This document shows positions 47,681 to 58,651 of a stretch of 64,000 nt of DNA, piece after piece. This stretch comes from Solanum dulcamara (lineage: Eukaryota; Streptophyta; Magnoliopsida; Solanales; Solanaceae), in the NCBI RefSeq assembly GCF_947179165.1, contig NC_077245.1:21179740-21243739 (forward strand). Reading direction: 5' to 3'. Position 1 is the stretch's first letter. Every line of letters begins with the position of its first letter. A program made the position numbers and the translations under genes. The notes beneath the pieces are model-generated. The model saw only the letters and a program-made list of their open reading frames with translations. It was not told the origin of the DNA and did not search any database.

Positions 47681-49922
47681 TGTAAAACCCCAAAAGTTGA
47701 AAAGTCCTCAAATAAGGATCAAAAGATGAATATCCAGAAAAATACAACTTTTGGCACCAGGTGGTCTTCATGAGGCCCTTAACGGGCTGTGAAGAGGACC
47801 ACAGGCCGTGAAGGGCCATTTTGGTCCATGCCCTATCAGATAGGTTACTGAGGTAATGACCACAAGAGGCCACCACGAGCCATGGTGCGGTCCACAGACC
47901 GTTATTTCTTTTGTGGTAACACCACCTGTATGCCCCTATCAGGATTCTCTTGATGAGGAATGTTCACGGACTGTAGTGACCTCTACGGACCGTGAAGGTC
48001 TTCATGGAGGAGGTCCTGAAACTTTCCTACAAACCTCTAAAATTCCAGGTCCAAGTCCTTTACCACAGACGGCCACCATGGTCCGTGGTTCCCATAATAG
48101 ACCGTGGTGTGTCTTGTGGTGGGAACAACCCTTTCGAGCCCCTCTCGCAGAAGTCCAAGTCCCTCACCACGGAGGGGACCACTGATCGTATTGCCCTTAA
48201 CAGTCAGTGGTGATGGTCCATCCAGTGCCTAGTTCCAGTTTTTAATAAGGGTTATTTTGGTCATTCCCTATATTTTGTTAATGTACATGGATGGTTTTTG
48301 GGAGTAGATTCCTACTTCTTAACTAACCTAAATTCTGCTCACTCTTTCATTCTCACAATAATTCCCCAAAATCTGAAATATTCTCTCCAGGGTTTCCTCT
48401 CAAGAGTCTTCTTCTCCCTCAGGTAATTCAAGCGATTCCTTCAAGGGAAAGCTTCCATTAACTTTAATTTAGGACTCATAAAGGTCAAGGTATGTGGGAA
48501 TTCATCTATTGGAACATTTCACCCATGGAATACCAACGATTTCTTCTCAAATCCTCTTATGATTTGTTTAATCAAAAGCCCTAATTTCATGATTTCTATT
48601 GGTCTTCTTAATTATGTTATGTATTAATGTTATTAGCCTAATTATGCATAATTCACATCATATTTCATGATTTCAAAATAAATTTCAATGACCTAAGCTA
48701 TATGCTAGTTTCAATTATGATTTATGAGTTATGATCATGATTTTCAAGTTATATTCAATGAAAGCTTTATGAATGAGTTAAAGAGAATGATGATTCTATG
48801 ATGTTTCAAGCAAGTTGATGCTATTATGTTTCAAGCAAGTTAATGATAGGGCAATTTAGACCCTAAAGATGTTTATGAAACAAGATATGTAATGATGCAA
48901 GGTCTACACCACATTACATGAGTTACATGATAGATGGGCTATTCTTATGTTATTTTATAAAGATGGATCGATATCGGTTATTATCTTTCCTATGATGTTT
49001 ATGATTATGTTTTATGAAAAGTCCCATTGGGATATTTACTAAGCACCGAGAGGACTTTAAGGTAAGATTCGGTCCGATAACCAAAGGTTTGTTTCCCAAG
49101 GGAATCCTAGTACAACCTAAAGTCCTAAACTACGTTACCCGTATAGGTTTAAAGATGTCAATATGGCGAAGCTAGTGGATCCACATAGCAAGTTAGATGA
49201 ATTACTAATGGAGTATGCCCTGGAAAAGGTAGCATCTCCCATCCCAATATGGGAGTCATCAGATTCCATGTAATAGCTCGCATGGTCTTATATATCGGTT
49301 AAAGGTCATATCCCTCACCAATTTCAGTTGAGTTATGAGTTCTTATGATGATTATGATGTTTTGAGGCATTGACCAATGAGATAAATGTTTTAATGATTT
49401 CATGACTTTATCCATGCTTTAAAGATATTGATCTTACATCTCCTGATTCATATTGATTATGTCCGATGTTTATTGTTCATGAATGATCTCACATGCTTAG
49501 TTCATTTCATGTACTAACACATACTTTTGCCTATATTTTATCATAGTATAGGTTGTGATAATCACGTGCATCCTCCCATTCCGATGATCACGTGCATCCT
49601 TCCGTTCGAGGATATGACATTTATTTCCTATTTTAACAGTATTACTTTATTTCCTTTATGTTGTCTATGTGGGTGAACTATGAGCTTGTCTTATGCCCCC
49701 ATTGAGTCAGTAGAGGCATGTCAGATAGTAAAGAGTCTATGTTGTCTCTTTCTCATTTTGAGACTTATGTTCCATTTGAGATTTTTGCTTTTGTATCTTG
49801 ATTTAGCTTTATTGCTTATTTACCTTATATATGCTCATGAATGTTATTCTAAGAGGCTTGGTTGGGGTCCTTCGGGATTATATTCCCTGTGTTATAGCTA
49901 GGCGCTAGGTCGGGTCATAATA
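47681..49922 (+). repeat. Element D 3' LTR
   Basis: 2,242 bp, colinear with 33523-35769. It begins TGTAAAACCCC, ends 'ggtcgggtcataata', and is followed by CAGAC, the second TSD copy. The CCACGG/CCGTGG word patch is at 47755-48215. Frames at 47856-48213 and 49680-49901 are LTR sequence. Confidence 0.85.
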
Positions 49923-49927
49923 CAGAC

Positions 49928-50836
49928 AAGAATAGTACCTGTGATGACTACATTAGATGTCTCAGCCTTGGTCTTACCCGAAAAGGCATAAAATTAAGCC
50001 TTATCATCCTGACAGGCCACCTCCCTTTCTGACTGCACTGCTCCTCGACCTGCATTACCATTACCTCGGCCTTTCGGGTTCCCTCCTCACCCACCTTGTG
50101 GACATCCTCTATAATCTCCTCCTACGTTCGTGGGTACCACTACTCTGGCCTGCGGGGGTGCTGAGTTTGTACCACGAGAGTGGTAACACTCCCTCCTAAT
50201 GTGCCCCAACAGTCGTGCTCAAATTAAGGCCTACTACCTCCATAAAAGAAGCTCATTAGCCTTCATGGGCCGGATGTTGCTGTGAAGTACCTGAAAACCT
50301 GCCAGTAGAAGTGGACAGTGCTGATTGAATCGATCGGGCTGTAATTACCGACTTGCCTAACTCTTTAGAATAGGATCCCTAGAAGTTACCTGTGCTCTTG
50401 AGCTTCTTATCCAAAGCTTTGGCCTACCCATCTCACCTCACACCCTCTACCTTCTTCACAAAATCAGTGACTTCATTGAAATTTCTGCCTGACGAAGTCT
50501 GTGAACTGAAAACACCTGCAATTCGGGGTTCAACCCGTTCACAAATAACCAAATTCTTTCTTCCTCTATAATTACCAGCTAAGTATGATACCTGGACAAC
50601 GCATGAAATTTAGCCTCAAAAGCGGCCACCGACATACCACCCTACTCCAATGCCATGAACTCATCCTTTTTGCGGTCTCTCAAGGTACGTGGCATATATT
50701 TCTCTAGAAATAAGGCATGAAACTGGACCCAAGTAAGTAGGAACAACACTGGTGAGCGACACTCCATATAAGCCCTCCACCATTTCTTGGCCTCAACTTG
50801 TAGCTGAAAAGTCATAAATTCCACTCTGTGTTGATA
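49928..50836 (-). pseudogene. Element A gag, C-terminal part
   Basis: On the minus strand, the capsid part at 50836-50642 reads VEFMTFQLQVEAKKWWRAY and LEKYMPRTLRDRKKDEFMAL, characteristic of chromovirus Gag. It stops at the position before 'GGMSVAA'. Further down are a broken zinc-knuckle remnant (GHIRREC, about 50205) and the gag/protease transition CLFG-KTKAETS...VITGTI at 50000-49928. The right edge is the LINE insertion, the left edge element D. Confidence 0.75.
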
Positions 50837-50844
50837 CACTATCC
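50837..50844. repeat. LINE target-site duplication, left copy
   Basis: CACTATCC, repeated at 52713-52720 on the other side of the LINE. Gag of A reads through the join when the copies are matched. Confidence 0.85.
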
Positions 50845-52712
50845 GAAGAAGGGGACAACGAGATTATGTTGGGAGATTTGGAACATACAGGGAGGCTTCA
50901 CGATTTTGGGTGTTTCATAAGTATTTCAGTCGAAGAGGTTAAGGATGTTGTGTATAGAATACGCTGGGAAAGAGCGATCGGACCTGACGAGATTCTTGGG
51001 AAATTTTGGAAGAGCGCGAGCTCGATAGGTTTGGAGTGGCTGACTAGGTTATTTAATGTCATCTTTAAGACAGTAATGATGCCCGAAGAATAGAGATCGA
51101 GCGTAATGATTCCTCTATACAAAAACAAGGGGGATATCCAAAGCTGCAATAACTATAGAGGTATCAAGCTTCTAAGCCATACTATGAAAATATGGAAAAG
51201 AGTGGTGGAGATGAGGTTCAGGAGAGGCGTATCTATTTTAGAGAACCAGTTCGAATTTATGCCGGAACGATCAACTACAAAAGCCATCCATATTATGAGG
51301 AGACTAGTGGAGCAGTATAGGGAGAGGAAGAGGGACTTGTATATGGTATTCATTGACCTAGAAAAGGCTTATGATATAGTCCCACGAGAGATACTATGGA
51401 GATTTCTGGAGGCTAAATGTGTACCTGTGGCATACATTACGCTGATCAAGAACATGTATGAGGGTGCCAAAACCAAGGTAAGGACAGTAGGAGGGGACTC
51501 AGAGAACTTTCCTGTCAGGATGGGGTTGCATCAAGGATCAGCTCTTAGTCCATTTTTATTTGCCTTGGTGATGAATGGATTGACGCGATAAATTCAAGGT
51601 GAGGTGCCATGGTGTAGGATTTTTGCGGAGGAAATAGTCCTGATCGATGAGACTCGTAAATATGGAGGATTGGGGACATACCTTGGAGTCTAAAGGGTTG
51701 AAGCTGAGTAGGACCAAGACAGAATACTTAGAGTGCAAGTTCAGTGAGATACCTCAAGAGGTTGGCATGGAAGTTAGGCTTGGTGACCAGGCCATCCAAA
51801 TGAAAAGTAGTTTCAAGTACCTTGGGTCTATCATGCAAGGCAGCGGGGAGATTGACGATGATGTCACACATCATATTGGGGCAGGGTGGATGAAATGGAG
51901 GGTCGCTTCCGGTGTTCTATGTGACAAGAAGGTGCCACCACAACTTAAGGGCAAGTTCTACAAAGTGGTGGTTAGACCGGATATATTATATGGGGTGGGG
52001 TATTGGCCAGTTAAGGTCTTTCATATTCAAAAGATGAAAGTAGCCGAGATGAGAATGTTGAGATGGATGTGTGGTCATACCAAGAGCGACAGGATTAGAA
52101 ATGAGGCTATTCAGGACAAGGTAGGAGTAGCCTCGGTGGAAGAAAAGATGCGGGAAATGCAACTAAGATGGTTTGAGCATGTGAAGAGGAGAGACACAGA
52201 TGCCCCAATGCGGAGGTATGAGGGGTTGGCCATAGATGGTTTCAGAAGAGGTAGGGGTATGCCGAAGAAATATTGAGGAGAGGTGATTAGACAAGACATG
52301 GCGAAGTTACAGCTTACTGAGGACATGACCTTAGATAGGAGGGTGTGGAGGACCCATATTAGGGTAGAAGGCTAGTACATAGTTTCGCTATTCTTTCGTA
52401 TTAGTAGGCGCATTAGCGCACTATAATTTTTTGTGCTCTAACTTATGCTATTATCTTTCTATTACTTTCTGTACTTTGATTACTCTATTTTATTTGTGTC
52501 GCTTTCGTTATTTGCGTTATTTGTTATTTGCTTTCCCATAATGCTTTGAACTTCTTATCCTTATCTAACCTCTTTTTATGCTTCTTTTGAGCCGAGGGTC
52601 TCTCGGAAACAACCATCCTACCTTGATAGGAGTAAGGTCTGCGTATACTTTACCTTCCCCAGACCCTACGTTGTGGGATTTCACTGGGTTGTTGTTGTTG
52701 ATGATGATGATG
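50845..52712 (+). mobile_element. RTE-type LINE, 5'-truncated, inserted in gag of A
   Basis: A plus-strand non-LTR retrotransposon fragment. It is flanked by the 8-bp TSD CACTATCC and ends in (GTT)n(GAT)n, preceded by 'aaggtctgcgtatacttt' and 'ccccagaccc', the 3' end shared by solanaceous RTE LINEs and TS-type SINEs. Only the 3' part of the element is present: RT and C-terminal region, with no endonuclease. 5' truncation is usual for target-primed insertion. Confidence 0.85.
50850..52375 (+). pseudogene. LINE reverse transcriptase, broken and catalytically dead
   Basis: The order of blocks is that of an RTE-clade reverse transcriptase: IRWERAIGPDEILGKFWKS (ends in TAG at 51091, Trp in the family), [20 protein letters not shown] from 51103, [19 protein letters not shown] with the first catalytic Asp, [17 protein letters not shown], a TAA at 51589, then [12 protein letters not shown] where the family has F-A-D-D. 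Both catalytic Asp codons of the second motif read Glu. A deletion and frameshift follow at about 51650. The C-terminal region (51647-52276, [20 protein letters not shown] to [10 protein letters not shown]) is open, then a TGA for Trp. Confidence 0.85.
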
Positions 52713-53311
52713 CACTATCCCCAGCTTGTGCAACCTCTCACAGCCATAGAGAATGAACTCATAGGCATCCTCACTCTCAAAACCATGGAAGACTAGAGGC
52801 TTAAGTTTCAGAAACTTTGTGAGCATGTCATGTTCAGTGACGGTCATAACTAGGCCCATAAATGGTCTAAAGAAGGCATCAATGCCTACCACCTTATCTA
52901 CTAAAGGAGTTGCAGCGGCAAATGGGCGAGTAAGAGGAGTTGGTATCACGGGCATGGTGGGAATGTCTCTAGTGCCAGCCAACCCACTCATAAAGGTCAT
53001 GTCTGCTATGCTAATATGGCATCCAGACGGGGAAGACCGGCAGCCGCAACTTGGGTGTCCTCCACCTGTTCAGTAGTCTCCTCCTCCTCAACCTCTTTGT
53101 TCTCTTCTAACTCATCCTGAGGCGCGGGAGGGGCCTGCTCTCTAGACACTTCCTCAACTGGAGACTCACCCCTGGCGGGTGCTGCTCTCTATCGGCCTCT
53201 GCCATGTCCCCTTCTCCTGCCCCTTCCTGGGTCACGTCCTCTCACGATAGGTTCCTCCTCTAGTTTGATAGGAGTTGAGGACCGGATACTGTTGTAGAGG
53301 GTATTAACCAT
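52713..53311 (-). pseudogene. Element A gag, N-terminal part
   Basis: The start is the minus-strand ATG at 53311-53309 (MVNTLYNSIRSSTPIKLEEE), 24 bp after a splice-like 'ttttttgcag'. An Arg/Gly-rich stretch (RGRDPGRGRRRGHGRGR) is followed by a stop at about 53190, then an acidic segment. A frame change near 53010 leads to VVGIDAFFRPFMGLV and KPLVFHGFESEDAYEFIL, the start of the capsid. The frame ends at the LINE junction (CERLHKLGIV); the His/Gln run beyond is LINE tail sequence. Confidence 0.75.
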
Positions 53312-53523
53312 CTGCAAAAAAGAGATGAAAAGAGGTTAGATACCAATTTGGATCACCATATACCAATTGGAATCAAGTTATAGAACGAATGAAAGAAGAT
53401 AGAGAAACTTTTCCTAAAGTCCTGTAGCCTCTCAAAGAAAAGTACAGATGTCTGTGTACCGTTCTGCAAGACTTTACTAGACTCATTTTGGTACACCGAG
53501 ATCAACAAACCCAAGACTCTAAT
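53312..53523 (-). other. Element A leader and inner half of its primer binding site
   Basis: The leader parallels that of element L (1-221). At 53511-53523 lies the downstream part of the primer site; the rest is at 55676-55686, separated by solo LTR B. The matched target word CTAAT appears at 53519-53523 and 55676-55680. Confidence 0.75.
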
Positions 53524-55675
53524 TGTCACGCCCCGAGAGGGTACCCTAGGCATGGCCGGCACTCAGAAACCATTTCTGGCTTCCGAGAGAACCACTTGGT
53601 CTCATTTCTTATTTATTCATCAGCGGAAGACTTAAGAATACTAATGTGGGCTTGTCATAATCAAAGGAAAAATAGATAATTCTTATAAGAAGTAGTTTCT
53701 AAGGAAAACTACTCCGATTACATCATCAGACTCTGTCTATGAAGCCTCTAATACTCTTAGATGGTGCCAATGACATGTCCATGGCTACCTCAAAAGAAAC
53801 ATCACACTCAACAATAATAAAAGGATAAGGAGTTCCTTCGAATACAAGAAGGACTCACCAAATAGCCGAAAAGAAATGATCTTCAACGATGCGCTTGTTG
53901 AGGATCTCTAATACCTGTATCTACATCATAAAACGATGCAGGTCGAATGACGTCAGTACGTGGAATGTACGAGTATGTAAAATGGCAGAAAGGTAAGGAC
54001 AGATATCAAGAAACTCCTCTCAATAAAACTCAGCTCAGAACTCAACATCATCTCAACATCAATATGTAATGCAAGTTTAAAATATAATAATAAAAATAAT
54101 AGTAATAAGCAATGCTTACTCAGTTGGGAGTTTCTCTAACCGACAACCATCACTTATGAGCTAGCGATGATACAACGAAGCGATGTCGTTGCCACATCCA
54201 TCCAATACCTTGCCAGGGTAAAGGACATCACCATCTTGGATCCACTCATCAAAGTCCTCTTTTTGGGACTTAAGAGGCATAGCCTCCATCCTACGCTGGC
54301 TACGTAGTTCTGGGGTTTGAGTCAATTAAACTCTTACCCAACTCGGTGCTCAATACTACTCCCAAAATATGTGCTCATATTAAACTCATCATCTAGTCTC
54401 ATTGAACTTTAATTTAAATCATCAAACTCATCTCATTTCATGTTCATCAATCATTATACTTCCAAAAACATCATTTATATCTCATCAAAACATCTTGCTC
54501 AAAATATCATTTGCTCAAATTCATTCAAACTCAACTCTTTTGCTCTTTCAAAACTCAATAAAATACATATATAGTATTAATTCATATAACTTTCTTTTTA
54601 TCAATGAAAATAATAAAAAGCCAACATCTTTACTCAAACCATGTATAAAAATATTCATGAACATCAAATCAATTAGGATTTATGGGAAAGTAGCCATGAA
54701 TAATAATTCCAATAATATGAGAGATAACAATAATAATATTAATGCATAAATATATCAAACTCAATAGAAGAAAAATTAATTTATTTAGAATTCAAGATTT
54801 GGATAAAACTCAACTATAACTCAATTATAATGACTTTAAATATTGGGCGCATGGACGAACTCAATCCAATGCTATGAAAGCCTTACATACCTTAAATCCG
54901 AAGGTTTACTCCGAATTAGGACACTCTTGGACCCCTAGCCTTTTCTTCTCGCTGGAGCGTTTTGTGTACTACCCGGAGTATAAGAATAACCGGAGTAGTA
55001 TTTTTATACTACTAAAACTAAAACTATATTTGAGAAGAAGTATATATAGAGAAGAAATGCTTAAGAAAGCTTGATGAATAAAATGAGGAAATAAGGTGGG
55101 TATTTATAGGTGGGAAAGAGGGACCTAACAATAAATAAAATAATTATAAAGAAAAATCTGAAAATTTAATGGAATATATTGATGTCATGGATGATGTTAA
55201 ATGGAGGACAATTTATGTCATGAATGATGTCAAATGTATCTAGATGTTTCCATGGTAGGTAAGATGAGTTCTTTTTAACAGAATACTCTTTTTTGAAGCT
55301 GCGTTTGAATAAGATAAATTCCTTATTAGGATTTGGTGTCTTCATAAGAATTGTAGATATGGAAGTCTAGTTTCATATCGTTCAAGAATCAACCAATTTG
55401 GAGCAACCTACAGTGAGATATGAATTTTCTTCTATAAATACTCAATTCCGTCACAGCACTATATCTTGCAAAGATTAATTTATTTGATCTACTTATACTC
55501 CGAATCTTAAGATGTGTTATTCATGAAAGTTGTAGGTAATGATGTTGTGGTTACTTAGAAATTTGAATCACCTAATTTGGACCAACCTATGAAAAGTTAT
55601 GCCCAAAATACAGAGGCTATATTATTTTCATCGAGAATTGAAATACCGACATACAACATTTTAGGGGTTGTTACA
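53524..55675 (-). repeat. Solo LTR B, inserted in the primer site of A
   Basis: The ends are TGTCACGCCCC (53524) and GGGGTTGTTACA (55675), so on the minus strand the LTR opens TGTAACAACCCC. The direct repeat CTAAT flanks it exactly. No internal sequence is attached, so it is a solo LTR left by LTR-LTR recombination. Frames within it (54402-54749, 54874-55074) show no family resemblance. The family differs from A, C and D in length and sequence. Confidence 0.85.
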
Positions 55676-55689
55676 CTAATACCAACTTT

Positions 55690-56240
55690 TTCACAACCCC
55701 AACCCACCGTGATTGGCACCCACACTAACCCTCCGATGGGAAATCATTATTTCAATCCAAATAACAATAATCACAAGAGATAGACAATTTAAAGATGTGA
55801 AAGTAGATTTGATAATGAAAATAAAGGTTGGATTCCCATAAACTCAAAATAATCTAGTCAACAACCCAATGATGCAGAAATTAATACCTAGGAACTAAAA
55901 GTCATTGTACTAAAACAATCTACTAAACAGATCTAAAGATGGAGGTGCAACCCCAAAAGTCATAAAACAACAAGTCTGAAGTCTAAGTCCTGAAAGAAGG
56001 ACAAAGATAAGAAGAGATCATGGTAGCTTGAAAGAACTGGCTCATCCTTAAACTCTGACATCTACTGGTCTTCTATTTAAGGTCTCTCCGCGGCCGGCTG
56101 AATATGCCCTTTACTCAACAAAGACATAACAAGTGTAGTATCAGTACACAAAGACAACCTTGCACTAGTAGGATCACGCAGTTAGCTAGTAAGCGAATCA
56201 TGGACATATAAACACGACACAATAAGCATGCGCGCGCGCG

Positions 56241-56272
<32 letters not shown>

Positions 56273-57539
56273 ACAGACTTAACATATATCATCTCATAAC
56301 CAGTATTCAACATTATCACAATTTATCAATTTCATTATCATGTAATTTCACATAAGGGTCCTCTCATGGGACCTACAAATAAACATAATTATGTCGGAAT
56401 GTGACACCCGGTCCAAGGCTTGTGTCGAAATGTGACACCCGGTTTAAATGTGTATTGGAACATGAAACCCGATCTAAATGTGTGTCGAACATGACACTCG
56501 ATCCAAACATACAAGTCAGCCTCTATCACAATAAATAGTCAGCTATCATATCACCCAATAATTAGATCAAAAAAGTCATGGCCGATAAATAATCATATTA
56601 GAAAATTCATAACATTCTTCCATATTCATATACACATATGCATATAGTGGATTGTGTTAGCAATTACATGAATCACATACGGAAAACAAAACCATTACCA
56701 ATCTCGAATCAAGCTTTTGACAACTCTAATGTGTAGGAGCTTTCCTTTTCGAGGTTCGTTCAGCTTGTTCTTGGTATAAAATAATAAATACATACCAAGG
56801 ATCAACAAAAAGGCCTAATTAACATGAATTATAACATAATTCCCTTGCTAGGCCAAACTCGTTATCCTAAGCTCCATTCGAGGGCTACTTCTCACATCAG
56901 TTTCAGGACAAAACCCTCCCCCAATGATCACCCACCAACAATTATGGGTTCTAGTAATCGAATTACAAGTTTAGGGAGTCATTTACTTACCTTTAGCACA
57001 AATTGTGGTGGAACTCAGTAGAAAATCGCCCTAGGTCGCTTCTGGTCTTTTAAGAACGAAGTGGGAATAACTAAAACCATTTTTGGACTTTTTCCCGACT
57101 TAAGTCACGTTCTGTCTCGCGCCAGCGGGACCATTTCGCCACAGCGGCCCCGCGCCAGCAGAAGAAATCCTGCCAGGGCGGGATGCATGAAAACAGAGAG
57201 ATCGAAACTTGAGCTCCAAAATTCCATTCCACAACATACCCTCTCTCCATGGCGTTCTAAATTATATCCTTTGAACCAAGATCAATTTCGAGAGTTTAAC
57301 TCACTCAAATGCGATTCCGTGAAGCTGTAAAGGCTCCTTAATGTCTTGGCTATCAACTCAAATGATCAAATAAAAGATTTGATCCCCCACCCATTACCGG
57401 ATCACCATAGACCTCACCTGACTCAGAATTCGTCTAAGTCGGGCCTAAGCTCAAATTTTCTGAAGTCGCTACCCAAAGTTTTCTTGCCTGAATTCCTTCC
57501 CTATTAGTTTGTCCGTAACGACGGGAGCAGGTCGATACA
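55690..57539 (-). repeat. Element A 5' LTR
   Basis: 1,850 bp, colinear with the two pieces of the 3' LTR. On the minus strand it opens TGTATCGACCTGCTCC and closes near GGGGTTGTGAAA. It contains a GC-rich patch with 'cgccagcgggacc'-type words (57115-57185), the hairpin word GGGTCC..GGGACC at about 56355-56374, the 'gtgtcg(g)aatgtgacacc' word repeats (56390-56500) and an alternating CG/CA/TA run. Frames at 56824-57330 are LTR sequence. Confidence 0.8.
56226..56272. repeat. Alternating purine-pyrimidine run (CG)n(CA)n(TA)n
   Basis: 47 bp of unbroken purine-pyrimidine alternation in three blocks: CG, then CA, then TA. It occurs only in the 5' LTR of A; the 3' copy lacks this region. Confidence 0.9.
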
Positions 57540-58651
57540 ACCTTTTCAAAGTGTTTACCTCGCCATAGCGAATATGAATTTTTTCAAAGTGTTCCTAAGT
57601 GTATTTTTCTCAAAAGAGTTTTTCAAAAAAGTGTTTTTAGGGAAAAAAAACTATTTTTTAGTTTTTGAAAAATAACTTTTATTACTCTCGAGAAGCACTT
57701 TTTTTCTATTAAAAGCTTAATCAAACAACCTACTTTTCTAAAATAAATATTTTTGACCTCCCTAAAACTTTGGTCAAACATGATACTACCCTCAAGGCCT
57801 CAACAACCTTTCTAAATCAATAGCCAAAAAATTGGGAATTGCTTGTCCAAACAAATAGCCAAAACGCTTGGAGCTCCTCAGAATTTGTGTAAATTATTTG
57901 ATTAATTAATAAATTATTCTTAGGACCTAATGGAATTGTCAAAAATTAAATCCGAACTTGTTAGCTTAAAATATTAACTCTAACCAAATTCCTATTTTTA
58001 AACTATCAAAAAATAATTTTTTTTCTTCAAAAATCACCCGATCACCCCGGAGACCACGCCACCCATTCTTCTAAGTCATAATTAGCACAATATGACTATG
58101 ATAAAATGTGAAATTAGGAAAAAGGTTCCAAAATACAAAACGACCATGCGAGTCTTTATATATAACTATATATGTTGTATTTCTTGAAATTTTATCTCTG
58201 TATCGTGTTAAACAAAATAACTATTTAATAATTAGGCCAAAATTTGGAAGTAATAATTACATTATGGTCCATTAACTTGATGCAAAAATAACATTTATCT
58301 CCCACCTCTCATCTTCATTATGTACAATTAATATTACTCCTTCACTTGCATCATGTTAAACTAAATGGCAAAAATATGGAAGTAATAATTACATTATGGT
58401 CCATTAACTTGATGCAAAAGTAAGCATTTGATGAATGGTGACTACTTCCCATATGTTGAAGAATGGAATGGAATCTCATTAATCTTCCAACAATAGACTT
58501 GGGAAAGGTATTTTTAAAAATTTTATTTAAACTTCAGCAGTTTGCCTCCTTTCTTACACATTCCTTCGACGTTCCTTATTTATTCATTCATCCACTGCAT
58601 TATGTTTTCCAAAACAAACAAAGTTTTACAAAATAGGAAAATAAAGACGAT
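57540..58651. other. Spacer and upstream region of the thaumatin-like gene
   Basis: 57590-57790 is AT-rich and rich in 'aaagtgtttt' and 'caaaca(c/g)' words, like fragments of the MITEs in the gene's introns, but I cannot pair its ends. A 42-bp direct repeat lies at 58246-58287 and 58378-58419. No clear TATA box stands out in the 150 bp before the start codon; 'ttatttatt' at 58577 is the best candidate. No gene is seen. Confidence 0.5.
58246..58419. repeat. Direct duplication upstream of the thaumatin-like gene
   Basis: 'ggaagtaataattacattat' and the following 22 bases occur at 58246-58287 and again at 58378-58419, identical over 42 bp, with looser similarity extending upstream ('tgttaaac'). 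Confidence 0.85.

Larger units (their letters stand above)
33523..49922 (+). mobile_element. Element D, full-length chromovirus (contains E)
   Basis: A plus-strand gypsy element with both LTRs (33523-35769 and 47681-49922), primer site, gag, protease, RT, RNase H, integrase, chromodomain and polypurine tract. The TSD CAGAC is at 33518-33522 and 49923-49927 (ACAGAC counting one more matching base). It split A between its gag end and protease. Without the nested E (about 7 kb) it is about 9.4 kb. The two LTRs differ at very roughly 15 % of positions by eye, so the insertion is old. Confidence 0.85.
11029..57539 (-). mobile_element. Chromovirus element A (Tekay/Del-like), host of the whole nest
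   Basis: One minus-strand Ty3/gypsy retrotransposon spans the window from its 5' LTR (55690-57539) to its 3' LTR (11029-11650 plus 18215-19227). Reading down the minus strand, the order is primer site, gag, protease, reverse transcriptase, RNase H, integrase and chromodomain, as expected for a chromovirus. The pieces are separated by five insertions (B, LINE, D, X, C), each bounded by a short TSD. Removing them leaves about 8.7 kb, a normal size for this lineage. All coding parts are broken. No matching TSD is visible at the outer ends, which fits an old element. Confidence 0.8.

Noticed and set aside
53524..55675. B taken at first as the 5' LTR of the gag-bearing element
   Set aside because: CTAAT flanks it on both sides, and the primer site of A continues beyond it to the LTR at 55690, which matches the 3' LTR of A; B is therefore a later solo insertion.
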